Source: Candidatus Zambryskiibacteriota bacterium (GTDB lineage: Bacteria; Patescibacteriota; Minisyncoccia; Phycocordibacterales; Zambryskibacteraceae). From it: 38,471 nt of DNA. Below the pieces are notes generated by a model. The model did not search any database. It saw only the letters and a list, made by a program, of their open reading frames with translations, and had not been told where the DNA came from. This document shows, in pieces, positions 37,151 through 38,471 of this stretch (within the stretch, counting starts at the first letter, position 1; each line of letters starts with the position of its first letter). A program made the position numbers and the translations under genes. The stretch covers positions 1 to 38,471 of the forward strand of contig SICR01000004.1 in assembly GCA_009691335.1 (NCBI GenBank), in the 5' to 3' direction.

Positions 37151-37651
37151 TTACCTAGTAGCAATCTTTTTCAGCAGTTTCTGCTTCTCTAAAGTATCAT
37201 GATGCACTAGATAATGGCAATTATGACACAGCCAGGTTAAATTTTCTGGGGAATTATTTTTACGATTCTCGTCAATATGATGTGCTGCTAATATTCTTTC
37301 GTCTTGCAATAAACATAGACTGCACTCCATACTTTGGTTTTGATCAATTAATATTTTTCGATACCGAGAGAAACTCCCCTTCCAATTCTTACTTTTCTCT
37401 CCACTGAATTCTTTATTGCGCCATACGGTTTGGCAAGATTTGTCACAAAAAAATTTTCCGCTTTTAGAATGCTCAATTTTACTATGAACTTTTTTAGTAA
37501 CTTTTCCACAAATTGCGCAGTTCAAACTTAGCCTTTCTTGCGTTCCAATACCCTTGCATTTCATTGAACAGAACTTCCCTTGCCCTTTATTGATAAGAAA
37601 GGGCCGGGCATAGAATAACTTTGAGCACTCTTTACAATTAACGAACGGCAT
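37151..37651 (-). CDS. HNH endonuclease-like zinc-finger protein
   Basis: Cys-pair zinc ribbons, then CSLCLLQDERILAAHHIDENRKNNSPENLTWLCHNCHYLVHH. Confidence 0.85.
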   Translation of the reverse strand: MPFVNCKECSKLFYARPFLINKGQGKFCSMKCKGIGTQERLSLNCAICGKVTKKVHSKIEHSKSGKFFCDKSCQTVWRNKEFSGEKSKNWKGSFSRYRKILIDQNQSMECSLCLLQDERILAAHHIDENRKNNSPENLTWLCHNCHYLVHHDTLEKQKLLKKIATR

Positions 37652-38144
37652 TATTGATTAAAGATAAGAATTTTTTATATTCTTCTGCATGGTGATGAAC
37701 TAAGAAATGACAGTTATGGCATAACCAAGCCAAATTTACCGGGTTATTATTTTGTCTATTTTTATTTGTGTGGTGGATAGCTAAGATTCTTGTGTCAGTT
37801 TTCCCACATATTACACAACTCGGATTGGACGACCTGCGTTTCATCATTGCCTTATAAGAGAACCCGCCCGTTATCCAATTGGGATGATTACTTTCTGAAT
37901 GCTGTTTACCTAACCAAATATTACTGCACTTTTTGCTACAGAAATATTTTTTATTCATTGACCTGCTCATGGCTTGTCGGCTTTTATACACCTCTTTACT
38001 ACACAAGTAACACTTAACCATGACCCCCATTTTACGGCCTTGATACCGACAAGCCTGAGAACAATAATGTTTAATGCTCCTATTTATTTGCGAGGCTTTT
38101 TTGGAAAACCTTTCTTTACAATAATCACAATTTATTATTGTCAC
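37638..38144 (-). CDS. HNH endonuclease-like zinc-finger protein (paralogue)
   Basis: CVICGKTDTRILAIHHTNKNRQNNNPVNLAWLCHNCHFLVHH; overlaps the next HNH ORF. Confidence 0.85.
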   Translation of the reverse strand: MTIINCDYCKERFSKKASQINRSIKHYCSQACRYQGRKMGVMVKCYLCSKEVYKSRQAMSRSMNKKYFCSKKCSNIWLGKQHSESNHPNWITGGFSYKAMMKRRSSNPSCVICGKTDTRILAIHHTNKNRQNNNPVNLAWLCHNCHFLVHHHAEEYKKFLSLINNAVR

Positions 38145-38203
38145 TCTTTAATTATAATGCACGGGTGCTTAAATGCATATACTGAAGTCTGTGGATTAAT
38201 TGA

Positions 38204-38232
38204 TTGAAAGAACTCTTACTTCCTGATATTCT
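38204..38232 (+). promoter_or_regulatory. Candidate tRNA-Leu promoter
   Basis: TTGAAA - 17 nt - TATTCT, ~10 nt before the tRNA. Confidence 0.6.
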
Positions 38233-38242
38233 AATGGCAACT

Positions 38243-38324
38243 GCTCGGGTGGTGAAATTGGTATACACGCAGCCTTGAGGTGGCTGTGCCGCAAGGCGTG
38301 GAGGTTCAAGTCCTCTCCCGAGCA
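38243..38324 (+). tRNA. tRNA-Leu(GAG)
   Basis: GCTCGGG/CCCGAGC acceptor, anticodon loop TTGAGGT, variable arm TGCCGCAAGGCG, GGTTCAAGTCC T-arm. Confidence 0.96.
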
Positions 38325-38329
38325 CAGAC

Positions 38330-38365
38330 AACAAAAGCCAGGAATAATTATTCCTGGCTTTTGTT
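38330..38365 (+). terminator. tRNA-Leu terminator
   Basis: AACAAAAGCCAGGAATAATTATTCCTGGCTTTTGTT perfect palindrome with T-rich 3' arm. Confidence 0.8.
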
Positions 38366-38384
38366 ATGAATATAAATTAGAGAT

Positions 38385-38471
38385 TTATTTTGCTTCCGCT
38401 TCTTCCGAGACCACCTCAACCACCTCCTTCTTGAGACGGAGATTTCTCATCTGTCTACTAATCTCTTTAGC
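38385..38471 (-). CDS. C-terminal fragment of a CDS running off the window
   Basis: Minus frame ...AKEISRQMRNLRLKKEVVEVVSEEAEAK*, charged tail; family not identified. Confidence 0.5.
   Translation of the reverse strand, partial: AKEISRQMRNLRLKKEVVEVVSEEAEAK

Noticed and set aside
37008-37202. 64-aa plus ORF across tRNA-His
   Set aside because: Antisense to the tRNA and the HNH gene end; known type of spurious ORF.

Overview
The window looks like a chromosomal segment of a Candidate Phyla Radiation bacterium, probably Parcubacteria/Patescibacteria. That placement is inferred from gene content, small gene set and rRNA architecture; it was not searched. The left ~4.3 kb is a minus-strand 23S-5S rRNA unit with no adjacent 16S. 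The 23S gene carries a ~571-nt group I intron inside the sarcin-ricin loop (SRL) with a 66-aa ORF, plus two near-identical ~66-nt palindromic inserts at two different 23S sites. The rest is mostly core genes: a peptidoglycan-binding surface protein, ftsK, recA, EF-P, rpsF-ssb-rpsR, tatD, metG, an AI-2E family transporter, an M16 peptidase, glyS, recO, ileS, argS, glyA-thyA-dcd-CYTH-folA, and secE-nusG-rplK. tRNA-His and tRNA-Leu flank a tandem pair of HNH proteins. The strongest second-look items are: (1) an IleRS with an intact histidine-phosphatase (phosphoglycerate-mutase-like) domain inserted in its catalytic region; (2) the SRL group I intron; (3) a hairpin family shared between the 23S inserts and palindromes inside argS and glyS coding sequence; (4) an orphan gene whose promoter has three AAGTNACTT boxes; (5) a 22-bp perfect inverted repeat enclosing two mini-hairpins. 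All calls are by eye; no alignment, folding or database search was run.
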